Below, in pieces: positions 22,088 to 37,393 of a DNA stretch of 64,000 nucleotides. Position numbers and translations under genes: made by a program. Within the stretch, counting starts at the first letter, position 1; every line of letters starts with the position of its first letter. The notes beneath the pieces are model-generated. The model saw only the letters and a program-made list of their open reading frames with translations, made no database searches and had not been told where the DNA came from. This DNA is from Neelides folsomi (lineage: Eukaryota > Arthropoda > Collembola > Neelipleona > Neelidae): NCBI GenBank assembly GCA_034687125.1, contig JAQGBZ010000013.1, forward strand, positions 372,001-436,000, written 5' to 3'.

Positions 22088-22135
22088 AATAAAACTATCC
22101 ATCTCTCATTTAAATATTAAATGCCTGATAGAGAG

Positions 22136-25100
22136 TCAGGAGTCTTTTTGAGAAATGAAGTCAATGTTGTAACCCGGAAGGAACTTGAGGATGCTCGCTG
22201 GCAATTTCTCTTCGATATTTGCAAGCGCTGAAATGTTTGGTAGCGGAATTTGTCCAACATCAACTTCATCCTCGTCATCACTCATTGTAATTGCCGTAAT
22301 GTGTGGGATGTTGTAAAACGTTGCCCAAAGCGGTCCATGCGACGTAGCTTTGCCGCCCCAACTCCAACCATTTGGGATTGCTAGATGGGTGAGGCCTTCT
22401 TCGACAAACCCGCAGGTTCCTAAAATCATCCGTCATTTCCAATGTTAAATCTTATATTTTTATAAAAATGTTTAAATCAGTGTTCTGGGAACAAACCAGT
22501 CAGATGCTCTTTGAGTCCAGATGTAGTACAGAGAGTCGAAGGAATATTTTTGTCTTCTAAACCATCAGGACAAACCCTTTTGTTATCCTTCAAGCTACCC
22601 AAACCTGCATTGTACAAAAATGTGTTTTAGTGGTGTTGGATAATGTATTTAAATTTATATGATTTAGTTTAATTTTATTTTATCTTTGAATTATTTACCG
22701 TGCTCTGCAGAATTAAAAGTAAAATGGCCAATGATAATTCCACCTAGCAATTCTTCATCTTTGATTATTTTCTCAAGAGCTGCATTAACATCAGGACGTT
22801 CGGAATTTGCATGCCCATTTCCAGAATGGGGTTTCGTGAGAGGATTCGCGCAGACATTTACAATAGCTAATGAACCACTCTTGATCTAAAAAAATAAGTA
22901 GATAATATGTATAAACCTTGGATCTTGGATTTATGATGTGTGACCAAATAAAGAAATTTTATGAGCAGACCTTAATTTTAAAAATTCCAAATTGCCATAA
23001 ACTTCCATTTTTAAAAGATGAGAAATCGTCAGATTCGAGTATTGAAGCCGCCTCCACAAGTTCTTCATTAAAGAGAAGTCCCAAGTGCGAAGCTCCCTGC
23101 CAAATGTCAATCATCCATTTTATTCATATTGTTTAAAAAGTTCATCAAACATTCCGTCAGTTCTGACTTTGACTCCGAGGTTATTACTTATTTCTTGAAA
23201 CGAATAATACATAAATCAAAGGTTATAGGTATGTCAAAATTTCAATGTCCTATTGTATCTGTATTCTATATTAGTTTGGTATTACATAAAATTGAGTAAG
23301 TTGTCATTCAACATTCATTGAACACAAAAAGTTAAGTTTGGTACTCTGAAAAATAAATGAAAGAATGCATTGCATTATATTGTATATTTAGACAGGAACA
23401 GCTATTCTTATATCATTATGTATCTGTGGATGTGAAAGCATCTCAAATATTTAACTCTTTGAGCCAAATGCCAAAAATATAAATAAGGTGAGAACAAAAA
23501 GATAATGAATGGAAAGTCAAGAAGCTCTAGCTTTAATACATTGGGGGAATTAAGCTAAAAGGATCAAGATTGGCTGAAATCTATTGTAGTTATTTGTGCC
23601 AAAAAGTTTAATTTAGCACTTGCATGTTATACCTATAAGATTCCTGAGCCTATCTCAAATTAAAGTTGAATGAAGGGATTTTAATTAGAATAAGCTTCTT
23701 TGAAGCTAAACTTAGAGTTAATCAATAGGAGGAGACTTTGATTTCAGAAAGAGCTTTTTCTAAATCAGAAATACGTGTGCTACGGTAATTGAAGTTAAAG
23801 TGGGAGACCTTTGTGAAGTGAATGGGTTCTTTGTGTAGGAGGCTCCGCCACTTCCCAATGCAGTCAACTCCAGCTCCGTGTCGTGGAGAATTCAGCTCTG
23901 AACATATCTGGAAAAATGAATGATCAATCAATCTTACATTTGACTCGAATCCGCCCCCTTATTTTTAGGAAAAAATTATATACGCAACAAATATGTAATA
24001 TAGGTACATTATACTAAAGTATTTATGGTATATTGTAGAATAAGAAAATAAACCTACATGTATCTGATCCAATGTGAATATGATATTTACAGATAGTTAT
24101 TTGGTGTTATTTTCCTCTTTTACTTAATAGTGATACAATCTTGATTTTATTTATAAACTTGGCTGACGAAAATTGCAAGTGGAATGAAAGCAAAGGGATT
24201 CTTATCCTTTGCATAATATATTCCTCAATTTTCTATAAATAAAAGTAGAAGAGATTTAACGAACCGTATTCTGAGAATACATTTCGGGTTGAGAAACACA
24301 CTCTGGGAATCTTTAAATACATAATATCAATTGTGAGGACAAGAGTTTCTGGCAAAGAAACTCGATGTCAACTGGCTCATAGAAGAGATTAAGGCGAAAA
24401 CCCCATTAGTCATTCATGATCTTATAAAGTTACATCGTTGTGAGTTTTGGGTCGGTTTAACTCAACCGTAAAATCCACACTAATTCACCTTTTACGTAAT
24501 TTTAAGGGATCATTAAAGAGGAAATGTCAGCTTTTGCATTTCATTGATCAAAATGTTTCTCATTCATCAAAATGTTGAAAAAAATTGTATTGAATGTAAA
24601 TGCGGAGTTTGATATTATCAATTGGTATCATGACCCTATTACATGATCCAGAAATAACCTATGCGTAACATCTTTCCAATCCCTATCAACATATTTATTA
24701 TTACATTTAATCTTCTTTAATCTAAATTTTATAGTATGTTTCAAATATTCTTTTTGTTTTGAGAGATCATGAAACTGTTTTTGTTCTTTTGTCCATGAAA
24801 CAAATTTATGTAAATACTTATTGTAAGTATACAAGAATAATAAAATAACTTTTGTTATATAATATCAGTATGTAAGGACAGCATTACTTTCATTTTTACT
24901 TTTTTTAACTTTGAATATTAAAAAGTAATATTTAGAAATTAATTTCTTAAACAAATAACAAAATGCATAGTAGATTTGACAAAGCATGGCAAAGATTTTT
25001 ACAAACCTTATCTAGAGAGTTGACATCATAGATCTCTTGAACGGCAACGACGGAGAAACTAAACAGAACCATGCCCATGAATATTCATTATTCATTATCC

Positions 25101-27791
25101 AACCATTTGTTTAAGCCATAAGATCTTTTGTCAAATTGTTGTTTTGTCAAATATTTACCCATTTTCTACAATCGTCCTTGTGAAGACTTCAAGGACTCCG
25201 GGGTTTTCTATTTTCTCAGAAGTGAGTTGTTCCAAGTTCCAAGTTGCGATCCGATAAGCCGGAAGACCGTTCTCGGTGAAGTTGAACGAAGAGAGTTTGG
25301 AAGGTCTGGAGGAACGGGTGGACATGAGCTCGAAAATGTCTTTCATATCGTCCTTTGGTTCTATCACCGGATTTTCACTGTTACGACTCCTCAGAGAACT
25401 TCGTTCGAAATTTTCTTCTTGGATTCTTTGTTCTAATGGAACTGAGCTGCCTCTTGAATGACCTTAAATTCCATATAAAAAGTTAATGCTAATAAAAGTG
25501 TCTTCATAAAATCAAAGTTTTTACTTGTTAGAATAAAGACGAAATAATATATTAGGATATTCACCATAAAATATATTATTATGTAGTTAGCATATTTATA
25601 GTTTAAAGTGAAAGGGCAAGAGTTGAAGTTCAAGAAAGAAGGTGGATTATATTATATAAGGTTTTATTTATACCTTTAGTGATGTAGCCATTCTGACGAT
25701 CATTTTTATTTGGCCCAGGAGAATTATTGTTTGAGCAGAGAGAACCCTTTTCTGAAATATCCGTCGAATCAGCAATGAGATATCCCCTTATTGCCCTCAA
25801 CCTTCTGTAGCTCATCCCCACGTTTTTCAACTCATCAACGGTCTTAAATGGCCCTTTTCTTTCTCTGAACGTGATGATCCGAGCAGCCAATGCTTGGTTG
25901 ATTCCGTTCACTCCCATGAGATCGAACACGGTCGCACTGTTGATATTTACCAGTTTTACTCCCCGACTCAATCTCAGGGATTCGACGGCACTTGGAAGGC
26001 TCTCGAGAGAATTCGTCTTTGAAGAATTCCGGCTGTCAAAACAAAACGAGGAGACTCATTAAATGTTTCACCCATCTTGTTCTGGATTTGAAATCATAAA
26101 ATTAATACGATAAGGCCAAATGGAGGTTTTGAGTTAAAGAGATTTAGGATTCGGTCAAGAACTAAAAATAATTTCTGTATAACATAAAGCCCATCTCAAA
26201 CGCTAAATAAAGGACTTGGAAATTATTCGGGTTGAAAATTCCTTTAAGTTACAGCTTATGTAACAACGATTGGTTTATGGTTTATTTTTTATAAATATAT
26301 CGATTCGGATTTTAACTCATTGAATAACAACTGAACATTAAACATTAGATTATTAAACATAATTTACAAAATTATCAAAAGTGAAGGACAAGAAAGTTTA
26401 AATGATATAAACTTAGGTAATTACATATTTAATTTTCCCTCGTTAAACTTTGAACATTTTGCTATTTAGCAAAAAAATAATTATATGAAATGATAGGAAA
26501 TAACAATTGAATGAAAGGAATATTATTACATCATTATACTGATAGTTTGGGGTAATAATTTTGATACACCTGCAATAAAGTTTGCAAAGTACAAAATAAT
26601 GAGGCTTTGAAAGTGATATAGTGTTATGTAAATATAGACATATTTATATAACATCATCGCAGGATGGAATGAGAGCTGATTATACGATTGACGTTCTTTA
26701 CTGATATTACTACAATAGTTAAATTAGGAATTTGAACAAGGAAAATGTAAAACCTTAAATTTTTTCTTTTCATGATGCAGATTTCAGGGCGTATCATATC
26801 AAGCTTCATGGCTCCCATTCCAGAGACGAGGGCCAAATCCTCAATTTTACGAAACCCTTCGATCAACTGCCGGTGATTCACAACGTTACGTGCCAGGGTT
26901 CGGTTAATTCCTGGCAAAGTCATCAGTTCTTCTTCAGTCGCCAAGTTCACGTTAATAAGTTCCACCTTCAAATTGACCTTCCCAATTAGTTTCTCTTTCA
27001 AATCCAACTCTAATCAACTCATCGTAATATCAAATTCTGTAGCAATCTAAATTCACCCTTCTTTGCCAATTCGACCATTTGTTTATTATTATGTAATGAC
27101 TTGAGATTAGCTATTCGTTTTTCCTTAATTAGAGGAATAATGATAAAATAATGAAGGTTTATTCTATTAATGTTCTTTGAGTGTTTTCTCTACTTCCTAT
27201 AATCTACAATCTACAACGGATAGCAAACTCATTATTTGGACATCAAAAGAAAGTCGAGTAAACAACTTTGCCTGAATGACAGAGAATATTGGAGACGTAC
27301 AAGAAAATGATGTTATAGGGGTAGTTATTATGTGAATAATGAATGATCTATTTATTAACTTAGGATTAGAATTGAAAGAACCATATGATTTTATACCTTT
27401 ATGTCATTTTCATTAAGATTGAATGAGGCACTTAATGAACCTCGACGCTTTCTCCATCTCCGTCTTTTGAATAAGAGCGTTAAACTCGTTGTTGACCTCC
27501 GACTTATTTGAGACGCATTTCGAAGGGTATTTGCGACAGTAGAAGGTGAATCCACATCACTTATTGGGCTAGAAGAAGGATCGAGTAAAATATTCGGATT
27601 CGATTTCCGTTTTCCTGTTCGGTGCCCGGGCCTTGCATGGAGACTTCCAAACTGGCCCATCATAAGAAGCTTGAGTCTGTTGGGGCTTCGTGTTTCGACT
27701 ATATCAATCGCCGTCTCTTCACTCTTCGCCTTCCGCAGTCCCCCGAAGAGACGACGGCGGAGACTCACGTGAGGCGACAGCTTTATTACTT
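22136..27791 (-). CDS. EEPD1: EEPD1-like protein (two HhH units plus EEP domain), first exon missing
   Basis: Exons in transcript order: 27791-27397, 27007-26754, 26032-25674, 25462-25159, 25058-25007, 23907-23809, 23096-22971, 22885-22699, 22604-22497, 22419-22136; at least 655 aa, all phases close (human 569). Order: a basic Ser/Arg-rich N-terminal region of about 130 aa not seen in human; HhH unit 1 (LINVNLATEEELMTLPGI ... EDLALVSGMGAMKL); HhH unit 2 (LVNINSATVFDLMGVNGI ... GPFKTVDELKNVGM); an EEP-type domain (IATWNL, VVAVQE); and near the C-terminus EEGLTHLAIPNGWSWGG. In mammals EEPD1 acts at stalled replication forks and in homologous recombination, and also in cholesterol efflux. Where human has LGDFG this protein has IGHF, and VNLHLA is VNVCAN, so the nuclease may be inactive. 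The first exon opens after a TTGTTTAG acceptor in phase 1, so the start codon lies further upstream and was not found. Confidence 0.88.
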
Positions 27792-30700
27792 CTAAACAAC
27801 ACCAAAAACAAATACCATTAAACTCGGATTTATTGAATTTGTAAATATTTCACTTACTTCAATATTTAACATCAATGTTACTAATAAACAAATGCCTGGT
27901 CGATTAAGTAATCTAAAATGGGGAGTTACGTCTTTTGTTGTTTATTACAAAATGCTTCATAGGCGAAACGAGAATATTGATAAGTTTGTCTATTTTTTAA
28001 CGTTTGGTTTAAAGGCGTTATTATCGGATTACGTAAAGGCGGTGTAGGAAGTCAAATGAGAGTTTCAAATTTTTAGCATTTTAATGCTTCATTTCCCTTT
28101 TACCCTTCAAATATCATCTATTTATTTATTTGTTCTAAATGGTGATTTCTTTAATTTCCAGGCACTCGTTTTCTCTTTCATCGCCCAGTCTCAAATTCGA
28201 ATGTAAATATTAATGTAACCTAGTTGGGGACGGCAGGTGGATGAACTCATCGTCTACCTTCTCTGATGTCACACAACACGCGTCAGAAGCCCAAATTGCA
28301 TTTTCAATTGCACTTTTCTATAAACATATGTGTGCACAACTGACTATGAGCTATTAGGAGATTTTTCTGTTTCCGATTCGTATATTATTTTTATATGTAT
28401 TCTGAAATCTGACGCCTTGTTGTTTCATTTAATCACAAATGGGGGAATGCCTAGTTTGTATGATTGCCTTGTGGGGATTAAAGGATTTTTAATTTTTATA
28501 ATCAATTAACAACAGCCAAACATTGAGAGTTGGTTAATTACGGATTTACGGAAATGATTCCATTGAAAAATATATTGAGAAATATTTTTTGTAATGGTTA
28601 AGTATGTATAGGCATTACATAAATACAACAATGTCATTTTAAATAGGCATGTTAATAATAAAGTTGTAATTTATGTATTAAATTTCGGTAATGCGGTACA
28701 TGTAACTCCATACCTTAAATGTCCAAACATTTTCATTTTGAAAGAGTTTCAATTTATCAGTTTTAAAAAGATAATATTTTATGTAGCACAAAATCACTTG
28801 AGTTGAGTTTAGATAATCTTAAATTGCCTACAAAATTATACGACTGTTCTGAGTGAGTACGAGATAAATGATATTTTACTCTCTAATATTTAATATAAGT
28901 ATATAATTGTTCCAACTTTAATTTAATAAAACTTGTATTTTATTTATTGCATACTAAGTTATATAAAGGTATCAGACACTGACTGAGTTATACAAGTCAA
29001 TATTATTTTCTCTCAAACACTGTGTTTTTAGTGTTTATAATAAAACATAAGAAATAATTATTTCTCAATGATACATTAACTTTTTAAAATTATCAACTTA
29101 TCACTCACTTTTAGTTTAATTATTGTATTAATTTTTTGGATAAAATATAATAAAATTACCGCTTTAAAATCCTATTAAAATTTGATAAAATTTTATTGTT
29201 AAAAAAGATTGATTTACTAAAATATGTTCACAGTTTCTTCGAAATCAAGAATGTTTTGTTGAAATTCAAATTTTGTTTCTTAATAAATCATTGCCAATTT
29301 GCAAGTTCACCAATTTTCCGTTTTCAAACTAACAATGCTCCAAAAACTTGAACTTTTACATGGTGTAAAAATGGAATTCACTCGCGAAGACTGCTGGCAA
29401 TGAATAATGTATGTGAGTATTTATGTATTAAAGAAGAGCAAGGGAAAAAGTTGATGAGGAATGACGGAATGGAAGTATATAAATGGTAATGAGGGTGAAG
29501 TTCCGATATTTCATAGGCCCATCCTCTCATTAGTGAAATGAAATAGTAAATTATCTCGTGCATTATCGGTGTTCGACTATATACATACAACGAGTAGAGA
29601 TAAGCATGTTTTTATTATCTCTCTGCATTACAATGCTAACAATATAAATGTCCGTCAAATTCCAAATTGATAAGAATATGTCAGAGGAGATACCTCTGAA
29701 TTATTTCCTAAAACTCTTAAACTAGATATATCATCCTTGGTCCTGATGACCCATCCATGCCATACACAGTTTCCCTAAATTTAACCGTTTGTGAGTTAGC
29801 CTTATCCTCATAATATTCCGATGACTTCATTCTTTTTAACTTCATGTACTTTCAAGACCAATTTATTCATTTTCAACCCACTATTTTTATTTTGTTATTC
29901 AATCTAACAAAAAAGAGCAGGCGTTCTTGGTTAACGAGAACATTTAGACCACATGTAGGATATATTGCTGGTATAAAAATCAAATGTTATTGTATCATTA
30001 ATGCATTGTTAATTTGGATATTACCAGAAATTATTTTACTCGATGGAATAAATATTTTAACGAAATCACAAAATATAGTCTAATTTTACGTAAGGCAAAT
30101 ACTTAGTTATTATTTCATTAATATTAAAATGCTCTTCATTTGTCAATTCAAAATCATGCGAGCATATTTATTATTAAGTATGTTATTATTAACGGGCATT
30201 GCATACACTAAAGATGAATTCGTGTTTTTAGCCATTCTCACGAATGCATGATGAGTTGGGTGAGAGAGTTTTTCCCTTTCGGGGTTTCAAGGTAGCTCAA
30301 GGTGAAATGCACAGAGAAGAGATATACAACATTAAGAGTCACCCATATTAATTTATCGAATGCTTGAACTTGAAAGCATACCGTGCATTTTAGTGTATAC
30401 CATACCTAATCAAACATACACCAACGATTTTCATATTATATACACCTACTCTTATTACTAATACATACTTGGTAATATGCAGTACAAATCACCATTACGC
30501 TTATTAAATTGACTACTAACATCAATACGTTTGCTTACCTACTGTACATCATCCATACCATGCGAGTATTAATACAGGTATCTTCTACAGGTACTAATTA
30601 GTATGGTATATTCTCATGTTCACCTTTGTGCTTCTAATAAATGCTAATAATTTTTTGATAATATAATAAATAGTTAATAACATACCCTTCATTTTTTATT

Positions 30701-33700
30701 CTAATTTATATCCGTAATATGTAATAAATACAACTATGAATATTATTATTAAACCACTTTCGTAATATGAATGTTTTCCTGATGGTATAAAGATTTGTAT
30801 TTGTGTTGTTTGTGTAATTTTATTTTTTATTAATGTGCGCTTATTGATATTAGCATTCTGATTTCATTGTAGTTTATTAGTATAAAAAGTAAAAGGCTAA
30901 CAAATATAATTGTAAGTTATAATAAATATTGGGACAATTCGTGCATGAATTCTGAAATCTGAATAGTTTCACTTTCAGTGACTTTTAGCATTTAACAATT
31001 TCCGTCTCGCACTCGATCAAAAGACCCTTTTCTTTTATCGCAAAACTCTCTCACTCATTCAACGAAATAAGTTCGAACGTTCGAAGTAATCTTATCCATT
31101 TCTGTACAAAGAGGATTGTGGGGTCAATGGTCAATTTGTATGTAATATAATATTTGTGTCAACTCAAACTCGGAACACATTAGTCACTAACAAACTAACG
31201 ACTTTCTTACATTCATCACATGGATATTTACTTCATTATCAGTAAAATAAAAAAGTAGAGTAAATATTGATGGTACTTAAAATGTTATTATATTTTACTA
31301 ATTTCATTAAAATTGCGTTTTTTATAAATATTTTTAAATTCTAAGCTGAAATTGGAGGATATACGATAAAATCATATTAAATTCTAACAAAAAATTATAT
31401 TATATTAATTATTATAGTATGTAGTTGACAAGATTTCTTGAAAATACAACAAATTAATAGTTTGAGACGAATTGATTAAAGGTATGTTGTACTATAGAGC
31501 ATATAGTATTTAATATTACATTTGCCACTTGATCCTGTTTTGATATACGAAGGGTGAAGAATCTCGCTGAACTTGATTATTGATGCCAAGGTAGAATTGA
31601 ATGTTAAAAGTCAATTTAACCTCCTATTCCTCCTCCTTCACACTCGCCGCCTCCGTCACATTCAAGCTTGATTCACATGAATAGGTAATCTCATATCTAC
31701 CCATGGCCAGTGAATCAAATAACAACAAAAATTTAAATACAAACATTAGAAAATTCATTGGTGAGGTAAAAATCAATAATAAATGTTAGGATTTTTATAA
31801 TTCACTCAAATTCTATCTATTTACAACTCACCATTTGGCCAGCAAAACAATTGAGTTTCAAATGAACTTATAATTACTTTAAACAATTAAAATGAAACCT
31901 AAAATATTTTTCAAACCATTGATAAACCAAACTAAACTAACGATTTATTTTAATAAACTGATGAGTATTTATAGTTAGAATAAGATATGGCTGAATATTT
32001 TTCGGTATAACCCATTGTCCTTAAAATGTGAAAGCTGGAATTCTTTATGAAATTAAGTTCATGAAATAAGAAACTGATTAACAGTTAGAGAGGAAATTGA
32101 GTTAAAAGGAAACTTGTGAATTCTCACAGATTCCTGAATTGTCCTAAATTACAGGTCCTAGGTTTATATTCGCAAATGTTGAGGCGCCATACCTTTTATT
32201 ATTATACCTTTGCGGCTTGTCGTGTGGTAAACTTGATTAATTCCAAAGTCAGAATTTAACCATGCAAACTTTCTCCCTTTTCCTCACATTTCAAAACCAC
32301 AATTTTATTGATTTACCGACTGCTGGACTGCACCTTCATTATGCTATTGCTATTATAAGTATGCTTGCAAAAATATGGTAGTTATTAGAATTAATCCCCT
32401 ACATTGTAAAACATTTGTTTTCAAATGTCACCATCAGCACTGCAGAATTTTAGTAGTCCCAAGTTGTTGAAAGTTAAGTACATGTGCACTCTTCACATGC
32501 TATTCAAGTTGGGATCAATTTTATTAACACACTTTGCCACATTAAACATTCTCAACAAAAAGTGGCATGTCTCTTATCATAGAGACTTTGAGCTTCTCCC
32601 AAGTATTGGAGTATACGTGTACTTAAAAGTTTAACGTACGACGGATGAACCTGTCTTCAATGTGTATTAAACTTTTGCAAAACCTCCTATATGTACTTGT
32701 TTATAATGTACATATTATCTAATGTGAGAGTTGAGAGCGGAATCCTCTCAAGGACAAAATATGTAAAGTATGTATTTTCAAGTTATAATGTAATATTCTT
32801 AAAAAAACATTTTATGTATTTTCAATGTGATTAAAATTTGATATTCAATGAGAATTGAAAACCACACCTGGCTATGGTATAATCATACTTAAAATTAATA
32901 AATTATTTCCTTTTTAATTCTAAAAATGGTGTAAAAAGTAAAATTAGGAATAAACGATAAGTTTTAAATAAACTCACTTCAAGTCAATCAGCTAAATGTA
33001 AGTATTTTATGGTTAAGAGAATTAATTTTCTTGTAATATTACATTGCACTTTATAGAATTTTTTGTATGGCAAACGAGCATTTCAGATATAAATATTCAT
33101 GGCCAACATGAATGAGATGATCTGAACAACATGAAGAAAAACGCCAAAACATTTCTTCCCTCGGGGTTTTTTAAGCACACGAGAACTTGAAGGATGAGTT
33201 TTAGCATAAAAATTTCAACATCCTTCTGCTAATCTTTAATTCGTCTCCAGAAAATGTATAAATATTTAGAACAAAATGATTGCAATTGCAAGTATGAAAA
33301 TACAGTAAATGGACATTACTGAGCATTACATAAGCTTTTGTCGACAAAAATATGTATAGTAGTATTATGACATACAAATAAAATATTACTTTATGTCAAC
33401 ATGCATTGTCATAAGTCTCATATGAACTATTCCATTCGCGACAATTAATTATATATAAAATAATATTCTGGAAAAGATAACAATAATGTATTTAAGTATA
33501 CCTCATATGTTTTTATAGGAAATATTGCCTACGTTTTATACCACTTTATCATTTTTCCAAACCCACGAACTAAGAAAAGTAAATTAAATGTTAAGACAGT
33601 AAATGAGTTTGAAACACATAGATAAAAATACTTGTAAAAAATTAATAGTTTTATCGCTTTATTGATTGGGTATTTTTTTGAGCAATACTTACTTGGAATT

Positions 33701-36700
33701 TATTATTAATATTATTAATAATCATTAATTCATAGGTATTAATAGTGATAATGAGACATATCCTACATACCATGCATGACACGCAAAATATTGATATGAG
33801 TAATCATTCAAAGATGCTTCCTCACAACTTTTTAGCTAAAGATAAATAACGATAGAAAAAATATGTTAATTTAATTATGTCAAAAATCCATTTCATATAC
33901 CAAATGCTTAAATATAATATTAGTGTTGTGCATTATTTTTGCGAATTGAATAAAAAGGGTATGATTATTCTATTAATAATAATCCTTATAATTTATTTTT
34001 TTCTCAGTCAGAAGTTAGAACATGAACTAATCAAATAGTTAAGCTCACATGTGAGTTAGTTTAAAGTTGAATGGAAGTTGTAAATGTAAATTGAGATTAA
34101 ATACGTAGGATAAAATATCTAAGAAAATATGAATAATTGTAACATTATATGAAAATATGAATGGAAATTTTACCATTATAACTACTACTTTAATCAATAT
34201 TAAATAATTATTTATTCAAAATATCATTTTCAAATACGATTTTATAATAGGAAATTATTAATCAAAATACAAGTTAAAACAAATACAATAATATAACATT
34301 ATGCTTCATTGAATGATTAAAAGTCAACTCTTTCCTTCATTCAATGATTAAACGATAAAATATTTCCTGTGCATTCAAGGTTTGCAAGAAGGCTCCCTTT
34401 TAACTAATTTAACACATATCAGAGTTCTTGAAACTGCTCAATGATTCAATGAATAGAGAATGTGTTAATCAATGATTTAAGCGAAAGTTTTCTAAAGATT
34501 TAGACGCTATGTTACAAATGCAAAATACTATTAAGTGTTTCTTAAGTATATAAATAAGTAAACTTAATGTTTGACAAGTTGAGTTCCAATATAAAAATGG
34601 AATTACCTTAAATGGATGAAGGGAAAAAAGAGTTGAGGTCTTGAGTGGTGCGAGTCAAGGAGAAGACTGCAAGGGGATTTCCTTCTCTCTCATGAAACGA
34701 CCAATTCTGTCTCACTTTCCTCGCCAAGCACGCAACATTCGCAAATTCGCAATGTCCCCGTCAACCCACTCTCCCCCACCAACGAGAAGTTGAGAGTTAC
34801 ATATACTTTAATGTAGATATAGTTAAGTAGGCATGCACCAACTACTCTTAAGAACTTTAACAAAGTTCCAATCCCAAGGCCCATCCTACACAATGTTAAC
34901 TCAATTGAAGGCAATTATGCCAACAATAAATGTAAGAACTAACGCATAAACTCGTTACAATTCGCGAACTCCCATATCTGATCTGATTGTTAATACACGA
35001 ATCATAAATATTACATTGAATTTTTTAAAGAAAATTAATCATCAAAAGCAACGCTAGGGATGATTTGACGTTAATATCTGTATTAAGCAATTAATATTTC
35101 TTTCACATCTTTACACCTAGATTTTAACATTTTAGAAGTATTTTTTAAATTATTTGTTTTGTGTTTTTAAAAATCTAAATAAATGAATTTTAATGAGTTT
35201 TTATTAAGTGTAATTATACTAGAAATATTATATTTATGCAAATTTAAATGCGCGCTTATTTAATTAAGTGTAATACTACTTATTTAAAATTCACACGACA
35301 CTTTTAAAATTGCTAATACATATATCAATGTGTAGAAGTAGAAATGGATTCGAATGTAAATTCTTATTTCGTTCTATATTACAAATACTAGTTCTCATTC
35401 AATGCAAGAAATAAATTCACAAATACAAACTTAAAGTGAGACATTAAAATGTTAATTTAACAAATTATAAGAAATTGTTATAATCAGTATTTGAATGTAT
35501 TTTATGTATTAGAAAAAGTTTGCTTCTCGCTCGGTAATTAATGATTTCAATCAAATTCTTTTTTAATAGTGTGATTTAATCAATAAAGTAAATTCCAATA
35601 TAACACATACAACATTTTAAACAAGTATTTTACAAAATACGTGGTTCAGGAATCGCACAATGTTTTAAACAGTAACATCATTTCGTCTCATACATTCATG
35701 AGTTTAAGCAAAATATTGTATTTAGTATATAATAGGTATAATGGTTTGTGATGTTAATTTCTACAGTTAGTAAATTGGACTGTTGTTAAATATTAATGAT
35801 AAACCAATGATTTATCAATTTTTAAGTATTTTCTCATTAAATCCAATGTAAATCTAATGGCCATTTTCTACAAGAAACAATCGTTAAAACGGGTATAAAC
35901 AATACATGTATACTTAAACTTAAAGCCAACATACCTGTACATAAACATCTATATAAATTATGTTAATTTTCGTGATTTAATAAATAACATAATAAACATA
36001 ATGTCTTTTAAGTTTTTGAATATTCACTATTTACTCATAAATATCGATATGATAGCTTTAAATGAAATATTAGCTGTAAATAATTACGAGAGATGTCTAT
36101 TAGCAATAAGTGCACAGATATCTGTAATACCCATGTAGGTAGGTATACGGATATATTATAAGTTTTATAAGTATATTAACTAACTTTAAGTAATACTTAG
36201 CTAATAAGTAATAATAAGCTTTATTCTTCACTAATATTAAGGTACTGCATTTTACTCGCACATACACATAAGACAATCAATACTCAAAGGAAATAACAAT
36301 TTTTTTGCTAACTATTGTGATTTCAAAATCTTTTGTCATATATAGAGTATGTGAATGTTAACACATCGATAAAATTTTGGTTCTGACTTGTTGAAACACA
36401 TTGGCGTCATTTTTTACATGCGTGCATATTCCATACTGCTTATATCATAATTTCATAATTGAATTTTAAATTTTAATTATCGTAATACAAGTAGTATTAT
36501 TAATTTAGCTTTTTTTTCAATCATACCAATGATTTAAAATTAACTACTACAGCATATAAAAATGTTTTATATAGGATTTTCCCAATTATGTTACCTAATT
36601 TGTTAATTTTCATCAATAATAAATTAATCTGATTGATTCGAAAATTTGTTTCATGTTTCATTCAATAATACATTGTACTTACTATTTAATATAATATTTT

Positions 36701-37393
36701 AATTTGTAAAATACCAAAAAGTGAATACGAATATTTTAAATTGTATAAATTTTGAACAATTGGTCTATAAAGGCACAATGTCTTTTAAATTTCATTCTTG
36801 CATAGCTTGTTATAAATCTTGTTATTTTTAATTGGAAATCTTGTTAAATAATAATTATTTTAAATAATTTTATTTGAATGCTAAAATATGATATACAATA
36901 TACTGTAATTGTAAAAATAGTTAGTTAGTATATTTAGCTGCATTTCTGTCCCTATTCGATTCTTTATATTAATCGTTGGTGTAAATTCATTTTAACAATA
37001 ACGTTCATTGATTCTAAATAAATGTAGTGTATTTAGTATTACATGTAACATATAATATATATTAAATTAATACAGATTTATACCCCTTTACTTTCGTTAA
37101 TACACTTTTAAGAGATTACAATGTAGACTTAGCTTTTGAAAAGATTCTGTCCATATAACATGTATGTGCTATACTATTGTATACTAAACACTATTTCTTA
37201 TTAATTAAGAGTTTAATTAAATACATAATTAAACTGTAATATCTCTGTACATTTGTGTTAAGTTAAATTGAAAATTATTAAGGTAGTAATACATATTTGA
37301 TGTAAATATCACTAATAAACGCAGTACAAAATGAAGCTGAAGTAAGGATTTCCATTACAGGAACGCCAAAGAAGGATGGGGTTGATTGTGAGA
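27792..37393. other. Large gene-poor region
   Basis: About 9.6 kb without a recognisable coding exon on either strand; very AT-rich. Small GC-richer islands occur at about 28140-28330, 29380-29590, 31560-31720 and 34620-34910 and may be regulatory or may hold 5' exons of EEPD1, whose first exon must lie upstream of 27791. I saw no transposon terminal repeats, no reverse transcriptase or transposase, and no tRNA. A 14-bp perfect palindrome (TTCGAACGTTCGAA) lies at 31072-31085. Confidence 0.5.

Larger units (their letters stand above)
19917..22135. other. Intergenic region between the kinase gene and EEPD1
   Basis: Mostly very AT-rich with no supported coding exon. A GC-richer patch at about 20340-20510 holds a possible non-coding exon (listed). 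A GA tract lies at about 20235-20246. A perfect hairpin lies at 22051-22087, just past the EEPD1 stop. Confidence 0.55.

Noticed and set aside
31618-31712. Minus-strand ATG-GGT start (MGRYEITYS...) as the missing first exon of EEPD1
   Set aside because: A glycine after Met would suit a myristoylated start, but the only donors are weak and nothing resembles the human N-terminus.
34690-34914. Open frame on the minus strand (MPSIELTLCRMGLG...)
   Set aside because: No family similarity and no good splice partners; kept only as part of a GC-rich island.
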